From Burkholderia sp. lig30 (GTDB lineage Bacteria > Pseudomonadota > Gammaproteobacteria > Burkholderiales > Burkholderiaceae): 41,959 nt of DNA. The DNA lies in the NCBI RefSeq assembly GCF_000687455.2, contig NZ_JGVW01000131.1, forward strand, positions 1-41,959, written 5' to 3'. How positions within the stretch are numbered: the first letter of the stretch is position 1; each line of letters opens with the position of its first letter. Under the pieces are notes generated by a model that was not told the origin of the DNA, ran no database searches, and saw only the letters and a program-made list of their open reading frames with translations. This document shows, in pieces, positions 1 through 7,779 of the stretch. The translations under genes were made by a program, and so were the position numbers.

Positions 1-640
1 CGCCGCGCGCGGCGTCGAGCAGCGTGCGTACCTCGTCGTCGCTCGTCTGATCGAAATTCTCGTAGAACTGACTGATACCGAAGAACGACAACGGGTGCAG
101 GATCGCGACGAATGCGTCGGCGACGTCGTCGAACTTGCGCTGCACGCCGCACGGCGCAACCGGCGCCGCCGCGATCACGCGCGCCGGATGCTGCTCGCGC
201 AACGCCTGCAGCGCGACGCGCATCGTCGCGCCGGTCGCGACGCCGTCGTCGATGACGATTGCCGTGCGACCCGCGACCGGCACCGGCGGCCACCCGCTCC
301 GGTACAGCAACTCGCGGCGATGCAGCTCGGCGGTCTCGCGCTCGATCACCTCGGCAAGCTGCGCGTCCGTCACGCCCGTCGCCTGAATTACCGAGCGCTG
401 CAGATACGTCGCGCCGCCGGTGGCGATCGCGCCCATCGCCAGCTCAGGCTCGAACGGCACGCCGAGCTTGCGCACCACCAGCACGTCGAGCGGCGCGCGC
501 AGCGCCCGCGCGACCGGATACGCGACCGGCACGCCGCCACGCGGCAGCGCCAGCACGACAAGATCCGCCTGCCCCGCGTATCCCCGCAGCGCGGCGGCGA
601 GCCGGCGGCCCGCGTCCGCGCGATCGACGAAACGATCCAT
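1..640 (-). CDS. Phosphoribosyltransferase family protein, cut by left edge
   Basis: Type I phosphoribosyltransferase-like protein; such proteins bind PRPP and a base or act as regulators. The frame starts MDRFVDRADAGRRLAAAL and stays open to position 1, giving 213 codons with the C-terminus missing. The PRPP-binding loop is clear near residue 130 (AIVIDDGVATGATM, the two acidic residues followed by the small-residue/Thr loop). The N-terminal half carries the PRGG and VVRKLG motifs of stand-alone bacterial members. The start at 640 is fixed by an AGGAGG ribosome site 10 nt upstream. It lies 62 nt downstream of the CBS-pair gene on the same strand, so the two are probably co-transcribed. The substrate cannot be told from the sequence. 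Confidence 0.88.
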   Translation of the reverse strand, partial: MDRFVDRADAGRRLAAALRGYAGQADLVVLALPRGGVPVAYPVARALRAPLDVLVVRKLGVPFEPELAMGAIATGGATYLQRSVIQATGVTDAQLAEVIERETAELHRRELLYRSGWPPVPVAGRTAIVIDDGVATGATMRVALQALREQHPARVIAAAPVAPCGVQRKFDDVADAFVAILHPLSFFGISQFYENFDQTSDDEVRTLLDAARG

Positions 641-702
641 GACGATCCGCCCTCCTTGCCGGCTGGCATCACCGGCGGCATCGGGAAAGCGCACGGCCGC
701 GC

Positions 703-1152
703 TCACGCGCGAAACCGCTGCTCCTCGATCTGCTGCAGCTTGCCCACTTCCGCGACGCTGCCGAGCAGCGAGGCCAGGTAGTCGACGACGTCGTCGAGGG
801 TGATGATGCCGGCCAGCCGCCCGGCGTCGTCGACGACCGGCACCCGGCGAATGCCGGAGCGCCGCATTTCCTCGAGCGCGACGCCGATCTCGTCGGTCTC
901 GGACACGACGATCAGGCCGCGCGACATGATCTGCCCGGCCGTGGTCTGCTCCGGGTTCTCGCCTCGTGCCAGCACTTCGATGACGAGATCGCGATCGGTG
1001 ACGAGGCCGATCGGCACCGCGTCGCCACCGCGATACTCGATCACGACGATATCGCCTACATGAGCATGGCGCATGCGATCCGCCAGTTCAAGCGCGCTGC
1101 ATTCGACAGTGCAGGTCTCGACGGGGTGGGTGCTCAATCTTCCGACGTGCAT
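703..1152 (-). CDS. CBS-pair domain protein
   Basis: 149-residue soluble protein consisting essentially of two CBS motifs (about residues 8-65 and 73-130), the Bateman module that senses adenine nucleotides or related ligands. Typical CBS wording is visible: [17 protein letters not shown] in the first motif and [21 protein letters not shown] (split across two strands and a helix) in the second. There is no fused catalytic domain. The start at 1152 has an AGAGGAG site a few bases upstream. It is the first gene of a likely pair with the phosphoribosyltransferase, a pairing that suits a stress or energy-status response, but this is inference. Confidence 0.9.
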   Translation of the reverse strand: MHVGRLSTHPVETCTVECSALELADRMRHAHVGDIVVIEYRGGDAVPIGLVTDRDLVIEVLARGENPEQTTAGQIMSRGLIVVSETDEIGVALEEMRRSGIRRVPVVDDAGRLAGIITLDDVVDYLASLLGSVAEVGKLQQIEEQRFRA

Positions 1153-2746
1153 GATTCGGCTCCTCTGCGGTGGACCCGGGCGGCGCGCATGCGCCGCCGC
1201 TCACGCCGCGGATACGGACGGGCAGGAAAGTGCCGGACGCCGCGCGGGCGTGTCGTGCGATCAGGTTAGGCGTCGCGGGACGCGGCCGGTTGACGTACGT
1301 CAACGCGCGACGCACGCAGCGCATGCACCGGCCATTCACCGACGAAACGGTTCGGCGGCCGGCGTGGGCGATGCGCCGGCCAGACGCCGTCAGAGCCGGC
1401 CGGCCTGGCGATACAGCCGCCAGAACGTCTGCGCGTAGGTTTGCGCCAGCTCGGGCGCACGCTGGAACACGTTGACCGTCTCGCCACGCGATTGCGCGCG
1501 CTCCGGCAACGCCGTCAGCGCGACGCTGTCGTCGACGATCGCAAAGCGCGGCACGGGCTCCGCATGGCGCGTGTCGATCGCGATGTCGACACCGCCGCTC
1601 GCCAGCGCGCCGACGCCGCTGTATTTGCCGCCGCCGGTCGCACGGTTCAGCACCACCCGCACTTCGACGCCTTGCGCGCTCGCCGCGCGCAGCGCGCCGG
1701 CCACGGCGGGCGGCAGCGATCGATACCCGGCAAGCAGCACCCGCCGGCGTGCCTGGCGGATCAGGTCGACCGTCGCGTCGACCGCGGCGTTGTCGCCGGA
1801 AAAATAGGCGCCGACCGACGCGCTGTCGGAAGGGATAGGCAAGGCGTGGGCGGTCGGCGCGCAGACGAGCGCGAGGCAAAGGCAAGCGGCGATTCTCATG
1901 GCGGCGCCATTGTAGCGATGCCGTCCTGCGTTGCAAGCGCGTGATTCCATCCCGCCATGGCGTTCTCCTGCCAGGCGCACCGGATGGTTCAGCGGCATTC
2001 CGGGCCGCACGGGCGCGCCGCTTCTTCGCCCGCCGCGCCAGCATGTTCATCCCTTCGACGAACGCCGAGAACGCCATCGCCGCGTAGATGTAGCCCTTCG
2101 GCACGTGCGAGCCGAAACCCTCGGCGACCAGCGTCATGCCGATCACGATGAGGAAGCTCAACGCCAGCATCACGACGCTCGGATTGCGGTCGATGAAACG
2201 CGCGAGCGGCTGCGCGGCGAACAGCATCGCGCTCACTGCGGCGATCACCGCGACGAACATGATCGGAACATGGTGGGTCATGCCGATCGCGGTCACGATG
2301 CTGTCGATCGAGAACACCAGGTCGAGCATCAGGATCTGGCCGACCGCCGCCCACATCGTCAGGCCGCCTGCGCCGGCCGGCGCAGCCGCTTCGTCGTCGT
2401 CGCGCGACACGTGATGGTGGATCTCGCGCGTCGCCTTCCAGACGAGGAACAGGCCGCCGGACAACAGGATCGCGTCGCGCCACGAGAACGCATGATCGAA
2501 CAGCGTGAACACGGGCTCGGTCAGGCGCGCGACCCATGCGACGGTGCCGAGCAGCGCGAGCCGCATCACCAGCGCGAGACCGATGCCGAGCCGCTGCGCG
2601 CGGGCGCGCTGCGCTTCCGGCAGCTTGTTGCTGAGGATCGAGATGAAGATCAGGTTGTCGATGCCGAGCACGACTTCCATCACGACGAGCGTCAGGAGCG
2701 CCGCCCAGACGGCGGGGTCGGCGGCGAGTGCAAGCAGGTAGTCCAT
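1088..2746 (-). CDS. TerC family integral membrane protein; frame runs on past its expected stop
   Basis: The first 240 residues or so (2027-2746) are a complete TerC protein, a family of polytopic inner-membrane proteins tied to tellurite resistance and metal (Mn) export. Visible family motifs are [45 protein letters not shown] and FVDR-like [16 protein letters not shown], with about seven hydrophobic spans. Family members are usually about 250 residues. Here no stop follows: the frame stays open for 552 residues to 1088, through the whole PLD-like gene in another register. The tail is Arg-rich and looks like shadow translation. A stop (TGA, 1989-1991) sits in the neighbouring register just where a normal TerC would end, suggesting a one-base shift near 2000-2030. 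Treat only 2027-2746 as supported protein. The start at 2746 matches the family N-terminus. Confidence 0.7.
   Translation of the reverse strand: MDYLLALAADPAVWAALLTLVVMEVVLGIDNLIFISILSNKLPEAQRARAQRLGIGLALVMRLALLGTVAWVARLTEPVFTLFDHAFSWRDAILLSGGLFLVWKATREIHHHVSRDDDEAAAPAGAGGLTMWAAVGQILMLDLVFSIDSIVTAIGMTHHVPIMFVAVIAAVSAMLFAAQPLARFIDRNPSVVMLALSFLIVIGMTLVAEGFGSHVPKGYIYAAMAFSAFVEGMNMLARRAKKRRARAARNAAEPSGAPGRRTPWRDGITRLQRRTASLQWRRHENRRLPLPRARLRADRPRLAYPFRQRVGRRLFFRRQRRGRRDGRPDPPGTPAGAACRVSIAAARRGRRAARGERARRRSAGGAEPCDRRRQIQRRRRAGERRCRHRDRHAPCGARAALCDRRRQRRADGVAGARAIAWRDGQRVPACARAGANLRADVLAAVSPGRPALTASGRRIAHAGRRTVSSVNGRCMRCVRRALTYVNRPRPATPNLIARHARAASGTFLPVRIRGVSGGACAPPGSTAEEPNHARRKIEHPPRRDLHCRMQRA
1390..1899 (-). 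CDS. Secreted phospholipase-D-like protein, HKD motif degenerate
   Basis: 169-residue protein with a clear signal peptide ([19 protein letters not shown], cleavage after AHA). It is followed by one PLD-like half-domain: [18 protein letters not shown], then [19 protein letters not shown]. At the place of the catalytic HxKxxxxD signature it reads [13 protein letters not shown]. The trailing Asp is kept but the His and Lys are replaced by Pro and Phe, so phosphodiesterase activity is doubtful. The start at 1899 is chosen because the signal peptide begins there and a TTGCAA/TACAAT promoter ends about 10 nt upstream. The same frame is open farther upstream (to 2010) without convincing protein content. 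It lies downstream of terC on the same strand. Confidence 0.75.
   Translation of the reverse strand: MRIAACLCLALVCAPTAHALPIPSDSASVGAYFSGDNAAVDATVDLIRQARRRVLLAGYRSLPPAVAGALRAASAQGVEVRVVLNRATGGGKYSGVGALASGGVDIAIDTRHAEPVPRFAIVDDSVALTALPERAQSRGETVNVFQRAPELAQTYAQTFWRLYRQAGRL
1909..1936 (-). promoter_or_regulatory. Candidate sigma-70 promoter, near-leaderless
   Basis: Reading the minus strand, TTGCAA (1936-1931), a 16-nt spacer and TACAAT (1914-1909) precede the ATG at 1899. A start site at the usual distance would leave an untranslated leader of only a few bases. Visual match only. Confidence 0.45.
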
Positions 2747-2794
2747 CAGGGGTCCGGAACGGGAATCGAAAGCGCGATGATCGCCCGGCACGGA

Positions 2795-2843
2795 CTTCGA
2801 AAAAATCAGCGAAAATCTGACAGTCTGTTCGGTTTTTTCGAAG
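2795..2843. promoter_or_regulatory. Palindrome in the terC/nhaR-like divergent promoter region
   Basis: Arms CTTCGAAAAAA (2795-2805) and TTTTTTCGAAG (2833-2843) are perfect 11-bp inverted repeats 27 nt apart. Between them lie TCAG-N7-CTGA (2806-2820) and CAG-T-CTG (2821-2827). The whole element fills the 107-nt gap between the divergent terC (start 2746) and the LysR gene (start 2854). This is the usual place for a LysR-type operator. The right arm ends 10 nt before the regulator's ATG, which would suit autoregulation. Confidence 0.6.
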
Positions 2844-2853
2844 CATCGAAGCC

Positions 2854-3759
2854 ATGCTCAACTTTCGCCATCTCTACTATTTCTGGGTCGTCGTGAAGGA
2901 AGGCGGCTTTGCGCGGGCCGCCGAGCGGCTCGGCATGGCCGTGCAGACGATCAGCGCGCAGGTGCGCGAGCTGGAAAAGACACTCGGGCACCAGTTGCTC
3001 AAGCCGGCCGGTCGCGGCGTCGCGATGACCGATGCGGGACAGGCGGCATTCGCGCGCGCAGAGGAAATCTTCGAGATCGGCCGGCTGATTCCCGACGAAG
3101 TGCGCGCTGCAGCGAGCCAGCCGACGGTGCGGCTTGCGGTCGGCCTGTCAGACGGCATCTCGAAGCTCGCCGCGCACGCAATCCTCGCGCCGGTGCTGGG
3201 CACCGCGTCGCTGCGCCTGCTGTGCCACGAAGGCGAGCACGAGGCCCTGCTCGCGGAGCTTGCGCTGCACCAGCTCGATCTCGTGCTGGCCGGCCAGGGC
3301 GCGCCGCACAACGCGAACCTGCGCGTGACGAGCGAGCGGCTCGTCGCGTCGCCGGTCGACTGGTATGGCCCCGCCGCGCTGGTCGGCCAGGCGGCGCGGC
3401 AGCATTTCCCGCACTGCCTCGCCGAGTTGCCGGTGCTGCTGCCCACCGCGCATTCCGCGCTGCGCGCGCGGCTCGACCGCTGGCTGGAAGCGCAACGCAT
3501 CGTGCCCCGCATCGCAGGCGAATTCGAGGACAGCGCGCTGATGGCGGTATTCGCGGCGCGCGGCCTCGGCGTGTTTCCGCTGAGCGAGCTCGGCGCGAAC
3601 GACGCAACGCTGCTGCGGGGACTGCGGCGGCTCGGACGCGCCGGCAACGTAACCGAGGAGATTCACGCAATCCGCTCGCGGCGCGGCGAGCATCATCCGT
3701 TGACGTCGCAGTTGCTGGCCGCGGCGCGCGGTCATGCGGGCGGCGACACGCCCGCATGA
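2854..3759 (+). CDS. nhaR: LysR-family regulator, NhaR type
   Basis: 301-residue LysR-type transcription factor. The N-terminal winged helix (residues 1-60, [26 protein letters not shown] then [11 protein letters not shown]) has the HLYYFW signature of NhaR, the activator that answers Na+ in enterobacteria. The C-terminal half also follows NhaR ([20 protein letters not shown] and [21 protein letters not shown]). It is transcribed away from terC, and a large palindrome lies between them, so terC is the likely target. No Na+/H+ antiporter is nearby, so the inducer need not be sodium. The Shine-Dalgarno sequence is weak. An 11-bp hairpin overlaps the stop codon. Confidence 0.88.
   Translation: MLNFRHLYYFWVVVKEGGFARAAERLGMAVQTISAQVRELEKTLGHQLLKPAGRGVAMTDAGQAAFARAEEIFEIGRLIPDEVRAAASQPTVRLAVGLSDGISKLAAHAILAPVLGTASLRLLCHEGEHEALLAELALHQLDLVLAGQGAPHNANLRVTSERLVASPVDWYGPAALVGQAARQHFPHCLAELPVLLPTAHSALRARLDRWLEAQRIVPRIAGEFEDSALMAVFAARGLGVFPLSELGANDATLLRGLRRLGRAGNVTEEIHAIRSRRGEHHPLTSQLLAAARGHAGGDTPA
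3732..3759 (+). terminator. Hairpin overlapping the stop of the NhaR-like gene
   Basis: TCATGCGGGCG (3732-3742) pairs perfectly with CGCCCGCATGA (3749-3759) around a 6-nt loop. The right arm contains the TGA stop. There is no T-run, so it may be a weak or Rho-assisted terminator or an mRNA 3'-end stabiliser. Confidence 0.45.
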
Positions 3760-3765
3760 CGCCGT

Positions 3766-3835
3766 GCAAGGCCCGGTAAGGCAGAGCAAGCCAGCGTAAG
3801 GCCGCGTAAATCCATGTAACGCCGCGTCAGGCGCC
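3766..3835 (+). repeat. Degenerate 10-bp tandem repeat, about 7 units
   Basis: Seven consecutive 10-nt units around GTAAGGCCGC (first three bases GCA, GTA, GCA, GTA, GTA, GTA, GTC; units at 3766, 3776, 3786, 3796, 3806, 3816, 3826). The period is close to one DNA turn. The array stops 18 nt before a TATAAT box that precedes the DUF2242 gene. Confidence 0.6.
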
Positions 3836-3853
3836 CGCGCCATCAAACGAAAC

Positions 3854-3859
3854 TATAAT
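3854..3859 (+). promoter_or_regulatory. Candidate -10 box for the DUF2242 gene
   Basis: A perfect TATAAT in otherwise very GC-rich DNA, 140 nt before the ATG at 3999. No good -35 hexamer lies at 16-18 nt, where the sequence is GCGCCC-like. An activator bound to the upstream 10-bp array could compensate. Confidence 0.4.
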
Positions 3860-3998
3860 AGCGCCCCGGCCATGCGCGATTGCCGCGCCCCCGCGACGGC
3901 GGCCGACGCCTGTCGCGCCGCGCGGCATCCGATCGGCCGCCGCATGCCGCGCGCTGTCCGGCGCGGCTGTCACGGGGTCGAGCCCTTTGAAAGACGCC

Positions 3999-5150
3999 AT
4001 GCACAACCGATTTCGCCAGTTCTCCGTTCCGTGCGCGATCGCGATCGCGACCGTGCTGTCGGCGTGCTCGTCGACGCCGAAGCCGCTCTATCAGCAGGAG
4101 CAGTTCGACGCGGCGAGCAGTCCCTACGCTCACACGTTCCACTCGAAATCCGACGCGACCTGCGAAGGCGCGCGCCGCGCGCTGCTGAGCCAGGGCTACA
4201 TCACGACTTCTGCGCGTCCCGATGCGATCGACGGCACCAAGAACTTCCAGCCGGACAACGATACCCACGTCGTGATCGAATTCCACGTCGTGTGCGCGGA
4301 CGCCAATGGGGACGGCACGTCGAGCATCGCCTATGTCAGCGCGGTGCAGGACCGCTATGCACTGAAGAAGACCAGCACGTCGGCGAGCGTCGGCCTGAGC
4401 CTGTTCGGCTCGGTGTCGCTGCCGATCGGGTCGAGCGACGACGCGATGATCAAGATCGCGAGCGAGACGATCCCCGCCGGCGTGTTCTACGAACGCTTCT
4501 TCAATCTCGTCGATCATTTCCTGAAGGTCGATCCGGCGCGGCGCGACCGCGCGACCGTCAAGGCGGCGGAAAAGGAGCGCGTCGCGCCGCTGCCCGAGCC
4601 CGCGCCGACGCCGCAAGGCGAACCGATGAAGCTGATGACGCCTGCCGTGCCGACGCCCCCTGCGCCGCCGGTGGCGGCCGGGGTGGCACCGGCGCCCGCC
4701 ACGCATGGCGCGGCAGCGGGGAGCGCCGCGTTGCCGGCAGCGGCTGCTCAGACGCCGGCCACCGCAGCAGCGGTGCATGCGGCGTCGTTGGCTCCGGCAC
4801 CTGCAGTCGCGCCGAGCGTCGCGGCATCGACCGTCACGCCAGCATCGACGCCTGAAACGCCCGCCGCTGCGCCGGCAGCACACCCGGCAGCCTCCATCCC
4901 GGCTTCCGCGACCACCGCTACGCCGGGCGCGGCAACATCGTCCGCCACGCCGCTGTCGATATCCGGGCCGAACGCCACTGCGCCGGCCGCGCGTGCGGCA
5001 ACCGCTCCCGCCCCGGTGCCCGCACCGGCTCCGTTGGCCGTGCCCGCGCCGGCAAAGACGTCCGTGGCTTCCGCGCCGGTCCCTTCCGACCTCGCCGCGC
5101 CGCCGGCCGCCTCCGCCCCGACAGGCGCAAGCGCCGCCGGCACGAACTGA
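3999..5150 (+). CDS. DUF2242 family lipoprotein with Ala/Pro-rich C-terminus
   Basis: 383-residue lipoprotein. The signal peptide ends in the lipobox LSAC (Cys23), followed by a DUF2242-type domain to about residue 185 (AYVSAVQDRYALKKTSTSAS, SVGLSLFGSVSLPIGSSDDAM). The remaining half is a long low-complexity Ala/Pro/Thr-rich tail that probably spans periplasm or cell wall. The ATG at 3999 is preferred; an in-frame TTG at 3987 would add four residues. The function of DUF2242 is unknown to me. The gene ends 7 nt before the convergent SRAP gene. The tail's repetitive GC-rich codons make it prone to length variation. Confidence 0.82.
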   Translation: MHNRFRQFSVPCAIAIATVLSACSSTPKPLYQQEQFDAASSPYAHTFHSKSDATCEGARRALLSQGYITTSARPDAIDGTKNFQPDNDTHVVIEFHVVCADANGDGTSSIAYVSAVQDRYALKKTSTSASVGLSLFGSVSLPIGSSDDAMIKIASETIPAGVFYERFFNLVDHFLKVDPARRDRATVKAAEKERVAPLPEPAPTPQGEPMKLMTPAVPTPPAPPVAAGVAPAPATHGAAAGSAALPAAAAQTPATAAAVHAASLAPAPAVAPSVAASTVTPASTPETPAAAPAAHPAASIPASATTATPGAATSSATPLSISGPNATAPAARAATAPAPVPAPAPLAVPAPAKTSVASAPVPSDLAAPPAASAPTGASAAGTN

Positions 5151-5157
5151 CCGGCCG

Positions 5158-5841
5158 TCAATCAACGGCGGGCTCCGCGTCCATATCGCCGGCATCGGGA
5201 ACCTGCAGGATCGACCGCGCGATGTCCGGGTTGCGTGTGCCGAGCCATTCGTCGTACTCGTCGGGTCGGACGACGACGACCGTACGCTTCTCGTCGCCGG
5301 GCCGGTGCATCCGCGACATCACCGGATGCCCTTCGGCGCTGACGGTCAGCATCGCCATGCCGATCACCGTATCGCCGTCCCGGTTCGCGTATGCGCGCCA
5401 GATCCCCGCAACGCAAAACGGCCGCCAGCCCGCGAGACCGATGCGAAACCGGACGTGCCGGCCCGTTTCCCAATTCGGCTCGTAGATCCACCGTGCCGGA
5501 ATGAGACATCGCTGGCCGTCGCGCCACGCGGCACCATACAGGCGCGACGCGCCGACCGTCTCCGCGCGCGCGTTGACCGTGGCGAGCAGCGCGGGCACAG
5601 GCCTGCCAGCGTCCCGCGCCTGTGCGCGTCGCGCGTCCTGCACGCGTTTCGGCCAGAAGCCGAACACCGCAACGACGCCGCGGCGGCCGGCCGGTTCTGC
5701 CGGTTCCGCCGTCACGATCGGCGCCGCACGGTCCGGATACACCTCCGGGTCCCACGGCGTGCGCCGCCACAGCTCGCCGAGATCGATCCTGAGTTCGCTC
5801 TGGCCCGGGTCTTCGCCCGGCGCGCGGTAGTTCGTGCACAT
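5158..5841 (-). CDS. SRAP domain protein (HMCES/YedK family)
   Basis: 227-residue SRAP protein. The family forms a stable DNA-protein crosslink with abasic sites in single-stranded DNA through Cys2, protecting forks from error-prone processing. The start at 5841 is chosen so that the catalytic Cys follows the initiator Met (MCTNYRAPGE). An upstream in-frame start (5895) would bury this Cys and must be wrong. Other active-site residues are present: Asn90 (ATVNARAET), Glu121 (RWIYEPNWE) and His172 (EGHPVMSRMH). Length and motifs are those of an intact family member. It stands alone, convergent with the DUF2242 gene. Confidence 0.93.
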   Translation of the reverse strand: MCTNYRAPGEDPGQSELRIDLGELWRRTPWDPEVYPDRAAPIVTAEPAEPAGRRGVVAVFGFWPKRVQDARRAQARDAGRPVPALLATVNARAETVGASRLYGAAWRDGQRCLIPARWIYEPNWETGRHVRFRIGLAGWRPFCVAGIWRAYANRDGDTVIGMAMLTVSAEGHPVMSRMHRPGDEKRTVVVVRPDEYDEWLGTRNPDIARSILQVPDAGDMDAEPAVD

Positions 5842-5948
5842 GCCCGCTCCCGAGGAATCGAAACGTGCTGGTTCGCCAGCCGGAACCCTCTTCACACGGC
5901 GGCAGGCCGCTCATCCGGATCAGGAAATGCGATGCGGGTTCGCCTTCT

Positions 5949-6086
5949 TCAATTGAAGAACAGGTAGATCAGATTTCGCAAATAATCGGGTATCTCCGTG
6001 AGAATATGCTGAACGTCCATTCCCGAGCGATAAAGCAGCAACGTCAGCGGGCAGAGCCACAGCGCCGCAACCACGACTTCCCTCAT
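5949..6086 (-). CDS. Possible 45-residue membrane peptide, unrecognised
   Basis: Small ORF in a gap with less extreme GC than its neighbours. The protein begins MREVVVAALWLCPLTLLLY, a good single membrane span. It continues with a polar stretch (RSGMDVQHILTEIPDYLRN) and ends in a second hydrophobic run (LIYLFFN). A purine-rich GGGGAAAG lies 3 nt before the ATG, rather close for a ribosome site. I do not recognise it. The amphipathic, membrane-like composition rather than Arg-rich shadow translation is the only argument that it is real. Confidence 0.35.
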   Translation of the reverse strand: MREVVVAALWLCPLTLLLYRSGMDVQHILTEIPDYLRNLIYLFFN

Positions 6087-6736
6087 TGTCTTTCCCCAGC
6101 GATTGGTCGAACTTCGACTGGCGGCAGTTCAGCGGTGACGAACGCAGCATGTTGCTCACCAGCATGGCCATTCGCATGGCCCATGGCTGCCGTCGCGGGT
6201 CCCCCGGGCGCCCTGCCGCCCTGATGCCATCTCTACCGCGATGCTCACCCTCCGCTGCATTGAACGACATCGGCTGGCGTCATGTGCCCCAATCCCGGTC
6301 CGCCGGATCGGCGCCGTCGTTCGACTTCCCCCGATCACCCGCCCGGCGCGCGAATCGTGATCGACGACGCGGCGGCAGGCGGCGATTCGTTGTGCTTTTT
6401 CTTTCACTTCGCTTAAGCCAAAGCACAACACATACCAGCGGAGCAAAACCGACGCCCGGCGCGAATCGCCGTCAATGGGCGCCTGGTTGCCCCCCGTTCG
6501 ACTGCCAACGATGTTTCCGGATTGAAACAGCCGGACCGGCGCCTGGCGTGTGCGACGGAAAATGGCGCAGCACTGCAACATGCGCCGCACGACGCGTCGC
6601 GCCCCCGGCACGGCCATCGCGTGCGGCCCTGCCGCGCCGGGCGTGCCCGTCCGGCGGGTCACCGTCGGGCACGACACACCGGGGAACGTCATCGAGGCCG
6701 GCCCGATGTTCCAGATTTGAAATAAGACGATCGTCG
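6087..6736. other. 650-nt stretch without a convincing gene
   Basis: Frames here translate to Arg/Pro/Ser-rich shadow sequence. It contains an AT-richer patch near 6390-6440 (a run ending cacttcgcttaagcc). I see no RNA gene or insertion-sequence ends. It most likely holds decayed DNA upstream of the MFS remnant. Confidence 0.4.
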
Positions 6737-7141
6737 ATGGAGGCGGGAAACGACGCCACGGGCGCCTCGTCCCTGGGCATTTCCGCCTTCAAGCGCCTAG
6801 CGTTCGGCGCCGCCTGCACGCTGGCTGCGGTCATGCCGAACGTCTGGTCGTTCGGCGCTGCACTGGTGGCGCCGGGAGCCGTTGCACCGACCTTCACCCC
6901 CTCGACCAACAGCCTGGTCCAGCTGCGGACCGAGCCCTCTGTGCGCGGGCGCGTGATGGCCCTCTACACGGCCATCTTTCTGGATTGCACGCCGCTCGGC
7001 GCACCCTTCGTCGGATGGGTGGCCGACGCGTTCGGCCCGCGGTGTGCGCTCGGCGTCGGCGCGGGATCGGGCTTCGCCGCCGCAATCTTCGCGCTCGCCC
7101 ATCACCGCCATCGCACTGCAAAAGCCCTGCTCCAGCGGTGA
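6737..7141 (+). pseudogene. 3' remnant of an MFS transporter (EntS-like)
   Basis: About 120 residues recognisable as the last third of a major-facilitator exporter of the enterobactin-exporter/EntS kind: NSLVQLRTEPSVRGRVMALY, then FLDCTPLGAPFVGWVADAFGPRCALGVG. Intact members have about 400 residues and 12 spans. Here the frame upstream of 6737 has no MFS similarity, so the N-terminal two thirds are gone. The first ATG of the residue is at 6737, without a good ribosome site. It ends 53 nt before the XRE-cupin gene. Confidence 0.7.
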
Positions 7142-7160
7142 TCGTCGGAGCAGGGCGACA

Positions 7161-7188
7161 TTGCAATGGAATAAAACTCCAATATAAT
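7161..7188 (+). promoter_or_regulatory. Strong sigma-70 promoter of the XRE-cupin operon, leaderless
   Basis: TTGCAA (7161-7166), a 16-nt spacer and a perfect TATAAT (7183-7188) end 6 nt before the ATG at 7195, so the transcript would start at or next to the start codon. Confidence 0.65.
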
Positions 7189-7193
7189 GGATT
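7165..7193 (+). promoter_or_regulatory. Direct-repeat operator candidate
   Basis: AATGGAAT (7165-7172) and AATGGATT (7186-7193) are near-identical and exactly 21 bp apart, two helical turns. They flank the spacer and -10 of the promoter; TGGA-N7-TCCA (7167-7181) lies within. This suits autorepression by the adjacent XRE protein. Confidence 0.45.
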
Positions 7194-7194
7194 C

Positions 7195-7779
7195 ATGAAC
7201 GTAGATGCTCTCATTGCCAAACGCGTCCGCGACCTGCGCAAGGCTCGGGACCTCACGCTGGACGACCTGGCTGACGCGAGCGGGGTCAGCCGCTCGATGA
7301 TTTCATTGATCGAGCGTCAGGAGACCAGTCCGACCGCTGTCGTGCTCAACAAGCTGGCCGACGCGCTGGGCGTCACATTGGCCGCGTTGTTTTCGACGGA
7401 GCCCCGAAGCGTGGCGGAACAGCCGCTCGCGCGCCGGTCCGAACAACAGGTCTGGAAGGACCCCGCCTCCGGTTACGTGCGCCGACACGTGTCGCCAAGC
7501 GGATTCGCGTCGCCGATCGAGCTGGTCGAGGTGATCTTCCCGCCTGGCGAAAGCGTCGCGTTCGAGAACGTGATGCGCAACATGGTGACGCATCAGCAGA
7601 TCTGGGTGCTCGAAGGCGAAATGGACGTCACCGTGGGGGAAAAGACCTGGCAGCTCCAGACGGGTGACTGCCTTGCCATGGTGCTCGACCAGCGCATCGT
7701 CTTTCGTAACCCGGGTCTGGAGCCGGCGCGCTATGCCGTGGCGCTGACGACCCTTCCACCGACTTCAAGGAGAACCTGA
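7195..7779 (+). CDS. XRE-family regulator with C-terminal cupin
   Basis: 194-residue regulator. A helix-turn-helix spans residues 8-62 (RVRDLRKARDLTLDDLADASG then SRSMISLIERQETSPT), and a cupin small-molecule domain spans about residues 100-185 (FPPGESVAFENV, QQIWVLEGEMDVTVGE, LQTGDCLAMVLDQ). This architecture is that of regulators of small catabolic or resistance operons. The start at 7195 follows a leaderless promoter; the frame is open farther upstream but into the MFS remnant's shadow. Its stop shares one base with the GNAT start (TGATG), so the two are translationally coupled. A direct repeat over the promoter suggests autoregulation. Confidence 0.9.
   Translation: MNVDALIAKRVRDLRKARDLTLDDLADASGVSRSMISLIERQETSPTAVVLNKLADALGVTLAALFSTEPRSVAEQPLARRSEQQVWKDPASGYVRRHVSPSGFASPIELVEVIFPPGESVAFENVMRNMVTHQQIWVLEGEMDVTVGEKTWQLQTGDCLAMVLDQRIVFRNPGLEPARYAVALTTLPPTSRRT

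Noticed and set aside
6086..7141. 351-codon ORF as one gene
   Set aside because: Only the last 120 residues match a family (MFS); the rest is Arg/Pro-rich filler.
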